A stretch of DNA of 47,996 nucleotides from an uncultured Lactobacillus sp. (GCF_944327175.1 NZ_CALVGT010000059.1:1-47996); one strand, 5' to 3'. Numbered from the stretch's first letter, positions 33,078 through 41,996 are shown. Notes: generated by a model from the letters alone, not told the origin. A program made the numbers and translations.

Positions 33078-34309
33078 TCTGCATCCCCCTCCAAGAGCAG
33101 GCGAAGATACTTCTTGGTAAACTTGTTGGTCGTCAGCTGTAGGCGGGTCTTCAAGTATTCTCTCGCCAAGTCATGCTGGTCGATAAAGGCTTGATAACTC
33201 TGGTCAACGCAAACCAGGGCGGGATGCTGTAGAAGTTCCTGGCTTAATTTGACAACGTTAAAAGCAGAAAGATCAGTCTTATTCGCAGACTCATTAAGTT
33301 CCTTCAGCAAGGCAAGATCTGACCCTTCAGCTGCTTCCGCATTCAGAAATTCCTCAGTCAAATCAGTTGGCACCAATTCATGGTAATAGACATGATAGTC
33401 GGAATAAAAGCGTTCCTCAGCCGCGATCAGTCCATCTTTTTGCATCTCCTCAATTACCTGCAGAATCTCCTGGTTTGGCAGCAGGCGAAAAAGTTTGTCA
33501 TAGTCGCTATGGTTAATAACGTCATAATCTGGATAAGACAATCCCCGCAGAATCTTCAGACAGTTATTTGGCGTAATCCGCGTATCATTTCTCATGGCAA
33601 GCTGAGCAATTGCCCGGGCTAAAAGGTCCCCCCGCAGGCTGGAAGAAGCAACCTTTTCTTTGATTTTTTTCTTGTAATTTACCTCTTTCTTCTTCGAATT
33701 GGCCAAAAACTTGTCATACTCCTCTTCCATCGCCTCTGGATCTTTTAAGGCAAAAGCATGCTCGTGATCCTTTCTCCCCGTCAAAGTCACTTCCAGTTTG
33801 GACTGGTTCTTGAAATGCCAATTGATCGACAGGTCAGCATGATTTGCCTGGATATGATAAATCAGCTTTTGCCAGGACTGGCAATTAGCCAAACTAGTCT
33901 TAAAGTGCTGAAGCTGCTGGCGCTTGTTGCTTGGTAAGAGAAGTTTCTTTTTATCAGCTGTCAGTTCCAGGTAAGCCTGCTTGTCTCCTGGAAACAGGTA
34001 GTCGCTGGCCAGGTCCCAATCTTCCTTAGGCAAATAATTCTTCAACTCACCAGATTCCAGGTAAATGCGCTGATTCTCATTTTCAAGGAAAGACTCTTCC
34101 TTAAGCTTGTCTTTCAGCCACTCCTTAGTCAGCAATTGGTAAGCCAGGCAAACCTTTAAGCTGCTCGGCCGGAGATACTGCTTAGCCAGGGGTTGGGCCA
34201 ACACATCCAGGTAATATGGCCGGTTAAAGTAGCTCCCGTAATTCTCAAAGAAATCGCTAACCAGCTGGTCAGTTTCCTTTTCAGTTAAGACTTTGCTTTC
34301 TTCTTTCAT
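33044..34309 (-). CDS. Unrecognised protein of the MoxR-VWA module
   Basis: About 421 residues, soluble, mostly charged helical sequence, no signal or membrane segment; I recognise no domain. It starts MKEESKVLTEKETDQLVSDF; a basic KKK-rich stretch lies near residue 225 (NSKKKEVNYKKKIKEKV), followed by a helical region LARAIAQLAMRNDTRITPNN. ATG 34309 is preferred because GAGG lies 6 nt before it; other possible starts at 34315 and 34321 are too close to it. It follows the VWA gene with overlap and is third in an operon with the MoxR ATPase. By analogy with MoxR/VWA ternary systems, it may be the substrate or adaptor protein. That is inference. Confidence 0.75.
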   Translation of the reverse strand: MKEESKVLTEKETDQLVSDFFENYGSYFNRPYYLDVLAQPLAKQYLRPSSLKVCLAYQLLTKEWLKDKLKEESFLENENQRIYLESGELKNYLPKEDWDLASDYLFPGDKQAYLELTADKKKLLLPSNKRQQLQHFKTSLANCQSWQKLIYHIQANHADLSINWHFKNQSKLEVTLTGRKDHEHAFALKDPEAMEEEYDKFLANSKKKEVNYKKKIKEKVASSSLRGDLLARAIAQLAMRNDTRITPNNCLKILRGLSYPDYDVINHSDYDKLFRLLPNQEILQVIEEMQKDGLIAAEERFYSDYHVYYHELVPTDLTEEFLNAEAAEGSDLALLKELNESANKTDLSAFNVVKLSQELLQHPALVCVDQSYQAFIDQHDLAREYLKTRLQLTTNKFTKKYLRLLLEGDAEKSIPGQAVNA

Positions 34310-34317
34310 CTTCATCC

Positions 34318-35968
34318 TCAATTCTGCAATTCACACAAAAATTTGATCAAAGAGGCCGTATTAGTAACCTCAGCCAGTTCACTGACATATGGGGTATATC
34401 TGCCAATGACAGAGTCTCCGGTATTCCATTTGCTTTTAGCTTCAGGATTAAGCCAGTAGCATTTCTTCACCCGCTGGCATAAGTCCTTGAAGATCTTTTC
34501 CTCGCTTGACAAGTGGTTGTTTCTGGCATCCCCCATCCAGAGCATAATGGTCCGCTTGTTTAACTGTCCCTGCTTAGCCTTGTATTCTCTTAACGGCTTG
34601 CCGTAGTCCGAGTAGACACCAATGGTTGGCACCTTACGCAATACTTCTGTAAGTTCGCCATAGGACATCCCTGCCTTTAAGTCATTTGAGAGATCCACCA
34701 AGTGGTCAACAAAGGCATAGATCTCACAGCCTGTCGGGAAAATCTCCCTTAAGCAGCAGGCGAATAAGAAGAGGGGTTCTGCCGCCTTGATGCAGGAGCC
34801 CGACACGTCCAAGAAGATAACCAGCTTGCAGGGGCGCTTTTTATGGTGCTGGTATTGCAGCTCAAGTGGGACACCACCACTTTTGCAGGCCAGTTTGATG
34901 CTGGCCGCAAGGTCAATCCGGCTTTTCCTAGGACTGATCAACCTTTTAGCGACTTGAGCTTTGAACTTATAGGCGTACAAATTGACATAGTCACTGATCT
35001 GTTCACGCTCAAGCTTGGACAAGCTGGCAAAGGGCTTGGCTAACAGGCCGGTATTGTCGATGAAGTTCATCGTTCCTTGATTTGCTTCTTTGCTCCACTC
35101 CCGCTTTCCCGGGGATGCTAACCTGTTTTGCAGTTCGTTAATCCGCATCTGCAGGCGATCAGCTTCTTGTCTGGCATCTTCCCGGCTCTGCTCTAAGTCG
35201 CCTTGTTTTTGCTCCTGCTTGCTCCCTGCTCTTTTCAGTCGCTTGTCCTGGAGGTCAATTCTTTTCAAGATCTTGCCCAGCTCTTCTAAGAGCTGCATGC
35301 CGGCCAAGGGATTTAGCAAGTCAATAAGTTTATCAGCCGCTTCTCCTAAATCAGCAAGCAGATCTTGCCGTTTATCAAAAAGCTCTCTGTTGCCAGGCTG
35401 ATCATTGTCAGCTAGAGTTTTAGCCATTTCTGCAAATAATTTCTGGTTAGGACTATCCTAATTTCTGGTTAGGACTATCCGCAAACAGTATTTTGAAGGC
35501 TTCAGCATTCTCGGTCTGCAGCTTAGCCAATTTTTTAAGCCAGGTCTTGGGAATCTTAAAGCTACCCGGCAAGCTTTCCTGCTCTTGGGCCAATTGCCTG
35601 CTTTCTGCTTTCAGACTGGCCACTTCTTGGTCAAATTTCCGCATAACACCAGCAAGTTCCTCATGATTTCTGGCCAAGTCCTCTTCTTTATCCCGCAAGC
35701 TGTTTTTCAGCTGCAGATAATTCCTCAAGTCTTCTTGAAAGTGCTGGGCTTCAGCCGGGCTTTTGACCATTAATGGCTTTAGCAGCAATTGGTAATTCCA
35801 CAGGCTGACATCGGGCTGATCAAAGTAGCTGTCTGCCAGTAATGCCAAAGTCTCCTCGGCGTAATTCGGCATCAGCTGGTAGCCCCGCTTAAGCAGGTAG
35901 TCGCCAAAGGCTAAGAGGTCTGGCAAAAAGCAGTCTTTCAGTTCAATCGTTTCCGCTGTCGTCTTCAT
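34318..35968 (-). pseudogene. VWA-domain protein (MoxR partner), frameshifted by a 22-bp tandem duplication
   Basis: The gene should encode about 540 residues: a helical N-terminal part (MKTTAETIELKDCFLPDLLA to FADSPNQKLF) and a C-terminal VWA domain. The MIDAS motif is VIFLDVSGSC, with the later Thr in PTIGVYSDYGKPLR and Asp in MLWMGDARNNH. An exact tandem duplication (35437-35458 and 35459-35480) adds 22 nt and shifts the frame so that translation stops at FADSPNQKLG. Removing one copy joins both halves perfectly. The second half has its own ATG (35427) but no good ribosome site. It overlaps moxR by 26 nt. A BatA/CoxE/ViaA-like metal-dependent scaffold role with MoxR is family knowledge. 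Confidence 0.85.
35437..35480. repeat. Exact 22-bp tandem duplication in the VWA gene
   Basis: Two identical 22-bp units lie at 35437-35458 and 35459-35480. In the minus strand each encodes DSPNQKL. As 22 is not a multiple of 3, one extra unit destroys the frame, and loss of one unit would restore it. Confidence 0.95.
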
Positions 35969-36881
35969 CGTTACTGCCTTTGCTCCAGATCTCCCCGCCA
36001 TGCTTCAAGAGCAAATTCCTTCCCCGGTCATAGTCCCGGTTGTCCTTAAGTAAGATGCTCAAGGCTGAAAGGGCGGTTTCTTTGCTGATATCTTCTTGCT
36101 GACTGAGGAATCTCGCGTAGTCAATCGCTTCAGCGAGTGACGGTTGATAGTGCAGATTGGTCATTTTAGAAACCACCAGGGCAATACCTAATGCCAGGCT
36201 GCGGTCAGCATTTGTCTTCAGAGCCAAAATTTTGGCCATCTCAGCCGTCTTCTTCCGCTTTAAGTAAAGATAGTTACACCGCCGGCGCAAGGGGCCAGAG
36301 AGCTCACGACAGCCGTTTGAAGTAATGATGACGATGGGCCGCTGGTCGGGCGTGCAGGTAACCATGCCATATTGTGGGATGGACAGAGAATAATTCTCTA
36401 AAAACTCATAGAGCATGTATTCAGTAGCTTCATCTGCCTTGTCAAGCTCATCAATGCAAAGGACAGTCTGCTTTTCCGACCTAATCGCCTTTAACACAGG
36501 ACGCGACAGGAGAAAGTCATCCCCATAGAAATCAAGCTTGCTAAGAGCGTACTGCTCAGCTTCCTTGAGATTCATCTCCTTGCAATCTTCCATCAGACGC
36601 GGCTTAAGCATCTCAATAACCAGCAGCTGTTTTTGGTAGTCGTAGTCATACAGAATCTTGTCATCGCTCAATCCCTCATACATCTGCAGCCGCTGGTAAG
36701 GCAGGTTTAAACCGTCTGCCAATGCCTTAGCCAGACTGGTCTTACCGGTCCCAGCTGCACCTTCTAAAAGCAAGGGCCGGCCCCGGCTCACGCTGGCCCA
36801 CAGGGCGGTCGTGATTTCGTCATTAGCCACATAGCCAGCATTCTCTAAGCCCTTCCGGATCTGCTGAATTGAATATGTCAT
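35943..36881 (-). CDS. MoxR family AAA+ ATPase
   Basis: The 312-residue AAA+ ATPase has Walker A LLLEGAAGTGKTSLAKAL, Walker B TVLCIDELDKADEATEYM, sensor 1 PIVIITSNGCRELSG and the arginine pair PLRRRCNYLYL, followed by a helical lid. MoxR ATPases act as chaperones that mature or remodel partner proteins together with VWA-domain proteins, here encoded downstream with a 26-nt overlap. ATG 36881, after AAGGA, is taken as start. The partner VWA gene is currently frameshifted, so the complex may be off in this strain. It appears intact. Confidence 0.9.
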   Translation of the reverse strand: MTYSIQQIRKGLENAGYVANDEITTALWASVSRGRPLLLEGAAGTGKTSLAKALADGLNLPYQRLQMYEGLSDDKILYDYDYQKQLLVIEMLKPRLMEDCKEMNLKEAEQYALSKLDFYGDDFLLSRPVLKAIRSEKQTVLCIDELDKADEATEYMLYEFLENYSLSIPQYGMVTCTPDQRPIVIITSNGCRELSGPLRRRCNYLYLKRKKTAEMAKILALKTNADRSLALGIALVVSKMTNLHYQPSLAEAIDYARFLSQQEDISKETALSALSILLKDNRDYDRGRNLLLKHGGEIWSKGSNDEDDSGND

Positions 36882-36884
36882 CAA

Positions 36885-37096
36885 TTTTTCCTTTCTGTCT
36901 TCTCATACATCACCTAAATTTACTGCTTAACTTTAAGCAATCCGACCAAACGTTCGAAGCTCAGTTTTGATTAAAGCAGATTTTTCCCAATGGAAAAAGT
37001 CGCAGGTCAGTCCTGATAAAGCCTGGTCTGACGGGCTTTTTACAGGCAGATCAATCTGTAAAAGCAGTCAATTTTCAATCCCCGGGCAAAGAAAAA
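36885..37096. other. Intergenic region with several small hairpins
   Basis: No gene is seen. Structures include a dyad CTGCTTAACTTTAAGCA (about 36921-36937), TTTTCC-CAAT-GGAAAA, a GTCAG/CTGAC pairing and AAGCC/GGGCTT followed by TTTTT on the plus strand (about 37026-37053), and CAGAT-CA-ATCTG. This may contain the moxR promoter and operator on the minus strand, and the plus-strand hairpin with T-tract could end a small plus-strand RNA. Confidence 0.35.
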
Positions 37097-37117
37097 AGCA
37101 AAGGATAAACCTTTGCT
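37097..37117 (-). terminator. Terminator of the disulphide-reductase-like gene
   Basis: AGCAAAGG, 5 nt and CCTTTGCT form a perfect stem, with TTTTTTC following on the minus strand. Confidence 0.85.
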
Positions 37118-37155
37118 CGAATTCAAAATTTTCAAATTCTGCTTGCTAACAGCTT

Positions 37156-38487
37156 CTAGCGGAATAAAACGTCCAGTTTGTTGGCTAAAGTCGGGAAAGC
37201 GAAGCCTAAATTATTCATGGCAAATTCAGCCGGGTCCTTCTTCCCAATCAGCGGGGCGAAGAGATTGATGTCATCCCCAGCATTGATGCTGATTTCTGAA
37301 GCACCGACCACTTCGCCATCCTTGTTGAAGATGACTTTTAATTCCGCCTCTTCATCGCCTTCGCCCATGGAGGCAAAAGTCGCCCCCAGCTTCATTCTTC
37401 TAACCGTATCTCCTTCTGCCATTTCACTTTCCTGCTTGCCAACCTGGGCGACTTGCGGGTAGGTGAAGGTACTAGTAGCCACGGCAGGATACTTAATTCC
37501 TTCAGTAAGGCCATTTTCGACAAAATCATAAATGTGGTAAGAATCAACCCAGGCAACAGGCGTCAGATTCATTTGCCCATTATCAGCGACATCCCCGGCG
37601 GCAAAAATACTCGGGACATTGGTCTGCAAGTGCTCATTAACCGCCACGCCCTTGACCGGATCAAACTTGATCCCTAATTTTTCCAGGCCCAGGCCGTCGA
37701 CGTTAGCCCGCCGCCCAGAGGCGTCGATCACCAGATCAGTTTCAAACTTTTGTCCGTTTTCCGCGGTCACTTCATAGCCAGCAGGCTTTTTGGCGATGGC
37801 CTTAACTGACGTGTTCAGATGAATCGCAATGCCGCGCTCTTCCATCATTTCCGTCAATTTCTCGACGTATTCCTGGTCAAAAGGTCGCAGCAACTTCTCA
37901 GAGTGCTGCAAGACCGTGACTTCACTCCCAGCTGCCTGCAAGATTGTGGCCAATTCCAGGGCAACATAGCCGCCCCCAATGACGACCGCCTTTTTCGGCA
38001 ATTCATCCAAGTCAAAAAACTCATCGTTAGTGATGGCATACTCACTGCCGGGCACTTCCAAGTGGTGAGGTAGAAGACCCGTCGCGATGACAATATTTTT
38101 GCCCTCATATTCCTCGCCAGCAGCTTGAACAGTATGCGGACCAGTGATCACCCCGCTGCCAAAGACAGTATCCACCTGGCCATTTTCGATGCTGGGCCGC
38201 TCTTCTGCGCGAAATTCTGCCCAGATCGCTTTCTTGCGCTTGATCAAAGTCTTCCAGTCCAGCTGGGCGGCTGCTTTTACTCCCTTGCCAGTCAGATAAT
38301 GCGTATTCAAAATCGGCCGGACGGCGCCTTCAAGAAAAATCTTCGGCTGGCAGCCGGTATTTGGGCAGGTTCCGCCCCACAAGTTGTTTTCAATGACCAG
38401 GGCGGTCCGGTCAGTTCTTGCTAACTTGAAGAGCAGGTGGTTGGCCGCCGGGCCGCTGCCGATAATAATGTAGTCGTATTTTTTCAT
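37156..38487 (-). CDS. Pyridine-nucleotide disulphide oxidoreductase family flavoprotein
   Basis: The 443-residue FAD/NAD(P) enzyme resembles glutathione reductase and dihydrolipoamide dehydrogenase. FAD site YDYIIIGSGPAANHLLFKL; redox motif GGTCPNTGCQPK, which keeps the Cys-x4-Cys pair but has PNT...QPK instead of VNV...VPKK; NAD(P) site KAVVIGGGYVALELATIL; second FAD motif IFAAGDVADNG. The C-terminal H-P-T motif that supplies the catalytic His across the dimer in reductases reads FAFPTLANK, with Phe instead of His. This suggests it is not an ordinary disulphide reductase. The substrate is unknown. The gene is single with its own terminator. Confidence 0.85.
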   Translation of the reverse strand: MKKYDYIIIGSGPAANHLLFKLARTDRTALVIENNLWGGTCPNTGCQPKIFLEGAVRPILNTHYLTGKGVKAAAQLDWKTLIKRKKAIWAEFRAEERPSIENGQVDTVFGSGVITGPHTVQAAGEEYEGKNIVIATGLLPHHLEVPGSEYAITNDEFFDLDELPKKAVVIGGGYVALELATILQAAGSEVTVLQHSEKLLRPFDQEYVEKLTEMMEERGIAIHLNTSVKAIAKKPAGYEVTAENGQKFETDLVIDASGRRANVDGLGLEKLGIKFDPVKGVAVNEHLQTNVPSIFAAGDVADNGQMNLTPVAWVDSYHIYDFVENGLTEGIKYPAVATSTFTYPQVAQVGKQESEMAEGDTVRRMKLGATFASMGEGDEEAELKVIFNKDGEVVGASEISINAGDDINLFAPLIGKKDPAEFAMNNLGFAFPTLANKLDVLFR

Positions 38488-38584
38488 TGCACTAGCTCAC
38501 ATTTCTATAGATTTAATCTAAAAGATATACAAACAATACTACTTATTTTTTACAAGTTCAACTTTCTTGTTTATACGAAAAAAC

Positions 38585-38608
38585 AAGACTGGAATTTCTT
38601 CCAATCTT
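38585..38608 (-). terminator. Terminator of the YdcF-GNAT region
   Basis: On the minus strand AAGATTGGAA, 4 nt and TTCCAGTCTT (one G-U pair) are followed by TTTTTT. Confidence 0.75.
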
Positions 38609-38617
38609 GCCTAATAG

Positions 38618-38907
38618 CTACTTTTTCAGCTGCTTGATCCGGTCGTTCATCTGCTGGGCCAGCTTCTTTTCCTGCTGGTAAAAAATCAGCCAGACGATAA
38701 AGGCGACGGCGATTTCACCGGCAATAGTCAAGAAGGCCGGCCAAAAGCCGGCTTTAGCTGGGATCCAACTATAATTTTTGCGAGGAAATTAGCACTTTTC
38801 AAGGGAACTTCAAGATAATAGTCATCACCATTCTTCTTGAAGCCATAGGCGGCCAGCTTATTAAACCTGCACTGTCTTTTAGAAAAAATCTCTTCTTCTA
38901 CGTTCAT
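38618..38907 (-). pseudogene. Fused remains: YjbR/MmcQ-like start and membrane-protein tail
   Basis: One frame starts at ATG 38907 behind GAGGTG and reads NVEEEIFSKRQ, then CRFNKLAAYGFKKNGDDYYL, like the N-terminus of YjbR/MmcQ-type proteins, ending soon at a stop. A second frame carries IPAKAGFWPAFLTIAGEIAV, a single hydrophobic segment, and a KKLAQQMNDRIKQLKK tail, then stop at 38618. The two parts look like remains of different genes joined by deletion. Neither part is certain. Confidence 0.45.
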
Positions 38908-38920
38908 TTTTCACCTCAAA

Positions 38921-39694
38921 CTAGCTCTTATATGCCGGGTTAGCCTGGCGGACAGAGCCGCCGAATTCCTTAAGCAGGCGGGCAAAAGCCCCTTCAACCG
39001 AAGATGGCAGATCCACATGCGCTATATAGTTCTTCCCAAGCGGCCCATAGCCATCTATATCGTCTCTTAAGCGCGGAATCTCGCCCATGAGCAGGCTGAT
39101 ATAACGATCCATTGGCCACATGCCAGGGATCTCCTTATCATAAGCCAGCTGTCCGTCTTTTTCCAAGACATGAACCTGGTAAGCCGCGCAATTAATGATG
39201 GTCAGCTCTGGCCGGTACTTGCGCAACACGGCGCTTAAGCGCAGCTGCATGGTCGCGTCCTGGCAGAGGATGACCGATGACAGGTCAATATTATGCCGGT
39301 TAAGCAGGTCTAACAAGTAAGTGATGTTGTTGCCTGAATTGGTCGACTGGCATTCAAGCAAGTCAGCAGTAATTTGGTACTTTCTCTGTAAATAGGCGGC
39401 AAAAATCTCCGCTTCTGACAAAGAATCCACTTCCAGATCAGGAAAGACAGCTTTTGCCTGGGTCCGCAAGCCATCAGTCGTGTGGCCATGCCCACCGACG
39501 ATGATATACTTTTTGGCAATCCCCGCCTTTTTAGCCGCGGCAAAGATATCTCCGCCGGGCAAAATACTGCCGCCAAATAAAACGAAAGCATCGGCCTGGG
39601 GGATGCCATATTTCTCTACTAGTGCTGCCCGGGTCAAGGCCGGCAAGTCGCGGGGGCCTAAGTAGTCAGCCAGGGTATTGATGTCGTTAATCAT
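38921..39694 (-). CDS. YdcF/ElyC family protein (DUF218)
   Basis: The 257-residue protein has the DUF218 signature: AFVLFGGSILPGGDIF, YIIVGGHGHTTDGLRTQAKA, the Glu-containing ECQSTNSGNNITYLLDLL, and VILCQDATMQLRLSAVLRKY. No signal or membrane helix is seen, unlike many family members. SAM binding is reported for E. coli YdcF and cell-envelope roles for ElyC/SanA; the role here is unknown. It overlaps the small GNAT remnant upstream by 8 nt. It is intact. Confidence 0.88.
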   Translation of the reverse strand: MINDINTLADYLGPRDLPALTRAALVEKYGIPQADAFVLFGGSILPGGDIFAAAKKAGIAKKYIIVGGHGHTTDGLRTQAKAVFPDLEVDSLSEAEIFAAYLQRKYQITADLLECQSTNSGNNITYLLDLLNRHNIDLSSVILCQDATMQLRLSAVLRKYRPELTIINCAAYQVHVLEKDGQLAYDKEIPGMWPMDRYISLLMGEIPRLRDDIDGYGPLGKNYIAHVDLPSSVEGAFARLLKEFGGSVRQANPAYKS

Positions 39695-39983
39695 TTTTCA
39701 TCTCCTGAAAAGGAATAATCGCTGGTGCAGGCACGGTATGCTCACCCAGCATCTTTTCCATCCAAACCATGTCATACCAGCGGCCGAATTTATAGCCGCA
39801 CTGGCAGAAACGGCCGACAAAGTTGTAGCCTAAGTGCTCATGGAAGCAAATGCTGTTGTCGTCTAGGTATGGGTCTTCACCGATAAGGGCAGCGATGCAG
39901 GCGTTCAAGTTTAAAAAAACTGCTTCTTTAAGCAATCTTTCCGCGTCCCCAACGTTAGCCCTTCTTAACTCTAATTCTGCCAT
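39687..39983 (-). pseudogene. Acetyltransferase (GNAT) remnant with internal deletion
   Basis: The ~98-residue product joins a GNAT N-terminus (MAELELRRANVGDAERLL) to the C-terminal part (FLNLNACIAALIGEDPYLDD, then FHEHLGYNFVGRFCQCGYKF and RWYDMVWMEKMLG). Full-length members are about 170 residues; the central acetyl-CoA-binding motif A (Q/R-x-x-G-x-G) is missing, so it cannot bind acetyl-CoA. The frame has been kept, so the transcript may still be translated and coupled to the downstream YdcF-like gene. Confidence 0.7.
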
Positions 39984-40173
39984 AACCATCTCTATAAAAA
40001 ATCAAGCACTTACTTCTAACAGCTTTATTTTACCATGGAGCTAAAATAAGCTGATTTATTATTTTTTGCTTATAAATTAAATAATATATGGTATCATAAA
40101 CTTTGTAAGCGTAACCAACACTGCTAGGAAAAAGATAAGTGATATTAGCATTGTGTTTTAAGGAGAAAAAATC

Positions 40174-41931
40174 ATGATCGAATACAGAGCTAAAGCCCAT
40201 GGTTTCAACTCAGAGATCACGGCAATCGTTGATGTCGAAAACGGTAAGATTGTCAAGGTCAAGGCAGAAGGCGAAGTGCCCAACACTGTCGGTGCCCTTG
40301 GGGTTGACACCTGGCTGGAAGAAGCCAACGCTGAGCATTCAGTCGAGGTAGATGCTATTTCCGGTGCCTCAGTTTCAACCGGTGCCTTAAGAAAGGCAGC
40401 TCAAATGGCTTATGCGGAAGCTACCAGCGGGGATGTTGACGCTATCTCTTCTGCTTCTATTCATAACCAGCCTAACAACTATCCCCTCCTCAAGGAAAAG
40501 TTCTATGAAGGCGACATTGAATTCGACGACGAATATGATGTGATCGTTGTCGGTGCAGGTGGTGCCGGGCTTTCTGCTGCAGCAACGGCTGCGGAAAATG
40601 GTGCCAGCGTCTTGGCGATTGAAAAGCAAGGTATTCCTGGCGGGACGACCAGCCTTTCCGGCGGCGTTATGCAGGCGGCTGGCACTAAGTATCAAAAGGA
40701 ATTCACTGACTACAAGGACGATACGCCTGAAAAGTACGAAGCTGAATATCTGGCTGCTGGTGAAGGCCGTTTATATGAACCGCTTGTTCGTGACTTTACT
40801 CAAAATGCTGGCAAAAATCTGGAATGGCTGGAAGACAAAGTTGGCGTTAAGTGGACCAGCGTGTATGGCCACACTGAAATTCCTTACGCCAAGGATTCCT
40901 TTGCAGACAGAATCCACGTCTATGAAGGCGGCGGTGCTGGCGGCAACGGGATTATCGCAACCCGTAAGCTCTACGAATACGCCTTAAATCAAGGGGCAGA
41001 ATTCCAATTCGACACAGCTGTCGTTGCTTTGGTCTTAAAGAACGAGACCTCTAGTGAAGTAGCCGGGGTGATTGCTGAACAAGACGGCGTGCTCTACGCT
41101 TTTAAGGCCAACCGTGGGGTAATTCTGTCAGCTGCCTCAATTGACCAAAACGTAGAACTGGCCAAGGACCTCAGTCCGCAGCATTATGAAGACGTTAAGC
41201 GCCACCTCTGCTGGTCTGTTGCTTCTGACAGAGGCGACGGGATCGTGATGGGCATGAACATTGGCGCGGCTGTCACTGGCTTTGGCGGCACGATTGACTT
41301 TGATGCCCGGACGGGCAACGGGACTGACGACCGCCTGCCGACGATCCCGTCAATTTTTGTCAACGGGCAGGGCCTGCGCTTTGTCAATGAAGACGCCACC
41401 TACGCTTATGGCTTCCGGGCAATTTTCAACGAAGAGAAAAAACTGGGCAAGCCGACCTACCAGATTTTTGGCAAGGACTCGATTACCGCGCCGGCTTCTC
41501 CATGGAATGAAGCAAGCCTGGCCAAGGACGTCGAAAGCGGCTTGGTTAAGACTGCCGACAGTTTGGAAGAACTGGCGGAAAAAATTGGCGTTCCAGCTGA
41601 AAACCTAGTCAAAAGCGTGGAAACCTGGAATAAGCACGCGGATGAAGGCAGAGACCCGGAATATGAACGGACCATGGGCGTTAAGCCATTTAGCGGGCCA
41701 TACTATGCCTACACTAACACGCCTGGCAATCTGGGCGCGATCGGCGGCTTGAAGATCAACGCGCAGTGCAATGTCATCGACAACTTTGGGCAACCGATTC
41801 CTGGCCTTTACGCGGCCGGGATGAACGCCGGCGGCTGGATCGGATCCTACTACCCAGGCTCGGGCACGGCGGTATCTGGGGCTATCCACCAAGGCCGCAG
41901 AGCAGCTAAGTCGATTCTTGGCTTGAGCTAA
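40174..41931 (+). CDS. FMN-binding / fumarate-reductase-like flavoprotein
   Basis: The 585-residue fusion has an N-terminal FMN-binding domain (1-95) with the flavinylation-type motif VDAISGASVSTGAL, followed by a flavocytochrome-c-like FAD domain (YDVIVVGAGGAGLSAAATAA, KQGIPGGTTSLSGGVMQAAG, GLYAAGMNAGGWIGSYYPGS). A second look-alike, VDAISSASIHNQ, follows about 35 residues after the first. No signal peptide is seen, so unlike secreted urocanate or fumarate reductases it appears cytoplasmic. Covalent FMN would require an ApbE enzyme, not found here. The substrate is unknown. It starts behind AAGGAGAAAAAATC. It is intact and ends at a bidirectional terminator. Confidence 0.88.
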   Translation: MIEYRAKAHGFNSEITAIVDVENGKIVKVKAEGEVPNTVGALGVDTWLEEANAEHSVEVDAISGASVSTGALRKAAQMAYAEATSGDVDAISSASIHNQPNNYPLLKEKFYEGDIEFDDEYDVIVVGAGGAGLSAAATAAENGASVLAIEKQGIPGGTTSLSGGVMQAAGTKYQKEFTDYKDDTPEKYEAEYLAAGEGRLYEPLVRDFTQNAGKNLEWLEDKVGVKWTSVYGHTEIPYAKDSFADRIHVYEGGGAGGNGIIATRKLYEYALNQGAEFQFDTAVVALVLKNETSSEVAGVIAEQDGVLYAFKANRGVILSAASIDQNVELAKDLSPQHYEDVKRHLCWSVASDRGDGIVMGMNIGAAVTGFGGTIDFDARTGNGTDDRLPTIPSIFVNGQGLRFVNEDATYAYGFRAIFNEEKKLGKPTYQIFGKDSITAPASPWNEASLAKDVESGLVKTADSLEELAEKIGVPAENLVKSVETWNKHADEGRDPEYERTMGVKPFSGPYYAYTNTPGNLGAIGGLKINAQCNVIDNFGQPIPGLYAAGMNAGGWIGSYYPGSGTAVSGAIHQGRRAAKSILGLS

Positions 41932-41946
41932 TAACTAAATAGACGC

Positions 41947-41994
41947 AAAAATGCATCCCTGGTATGAAAGATCATACTTAGGGATGCATTTTTT
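41947..41994. terminator. Bidirectional terminator (flavoprotein / restriction system)
   Basis: AATGCATCCCT and AGGGATGCATT pair perfectly, with an inner TATG/CATA pairing, A-tract before and TTTTT after. It separates two convergent units. Confidence 0.85.
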
Positions 41995-41996
41995 GC

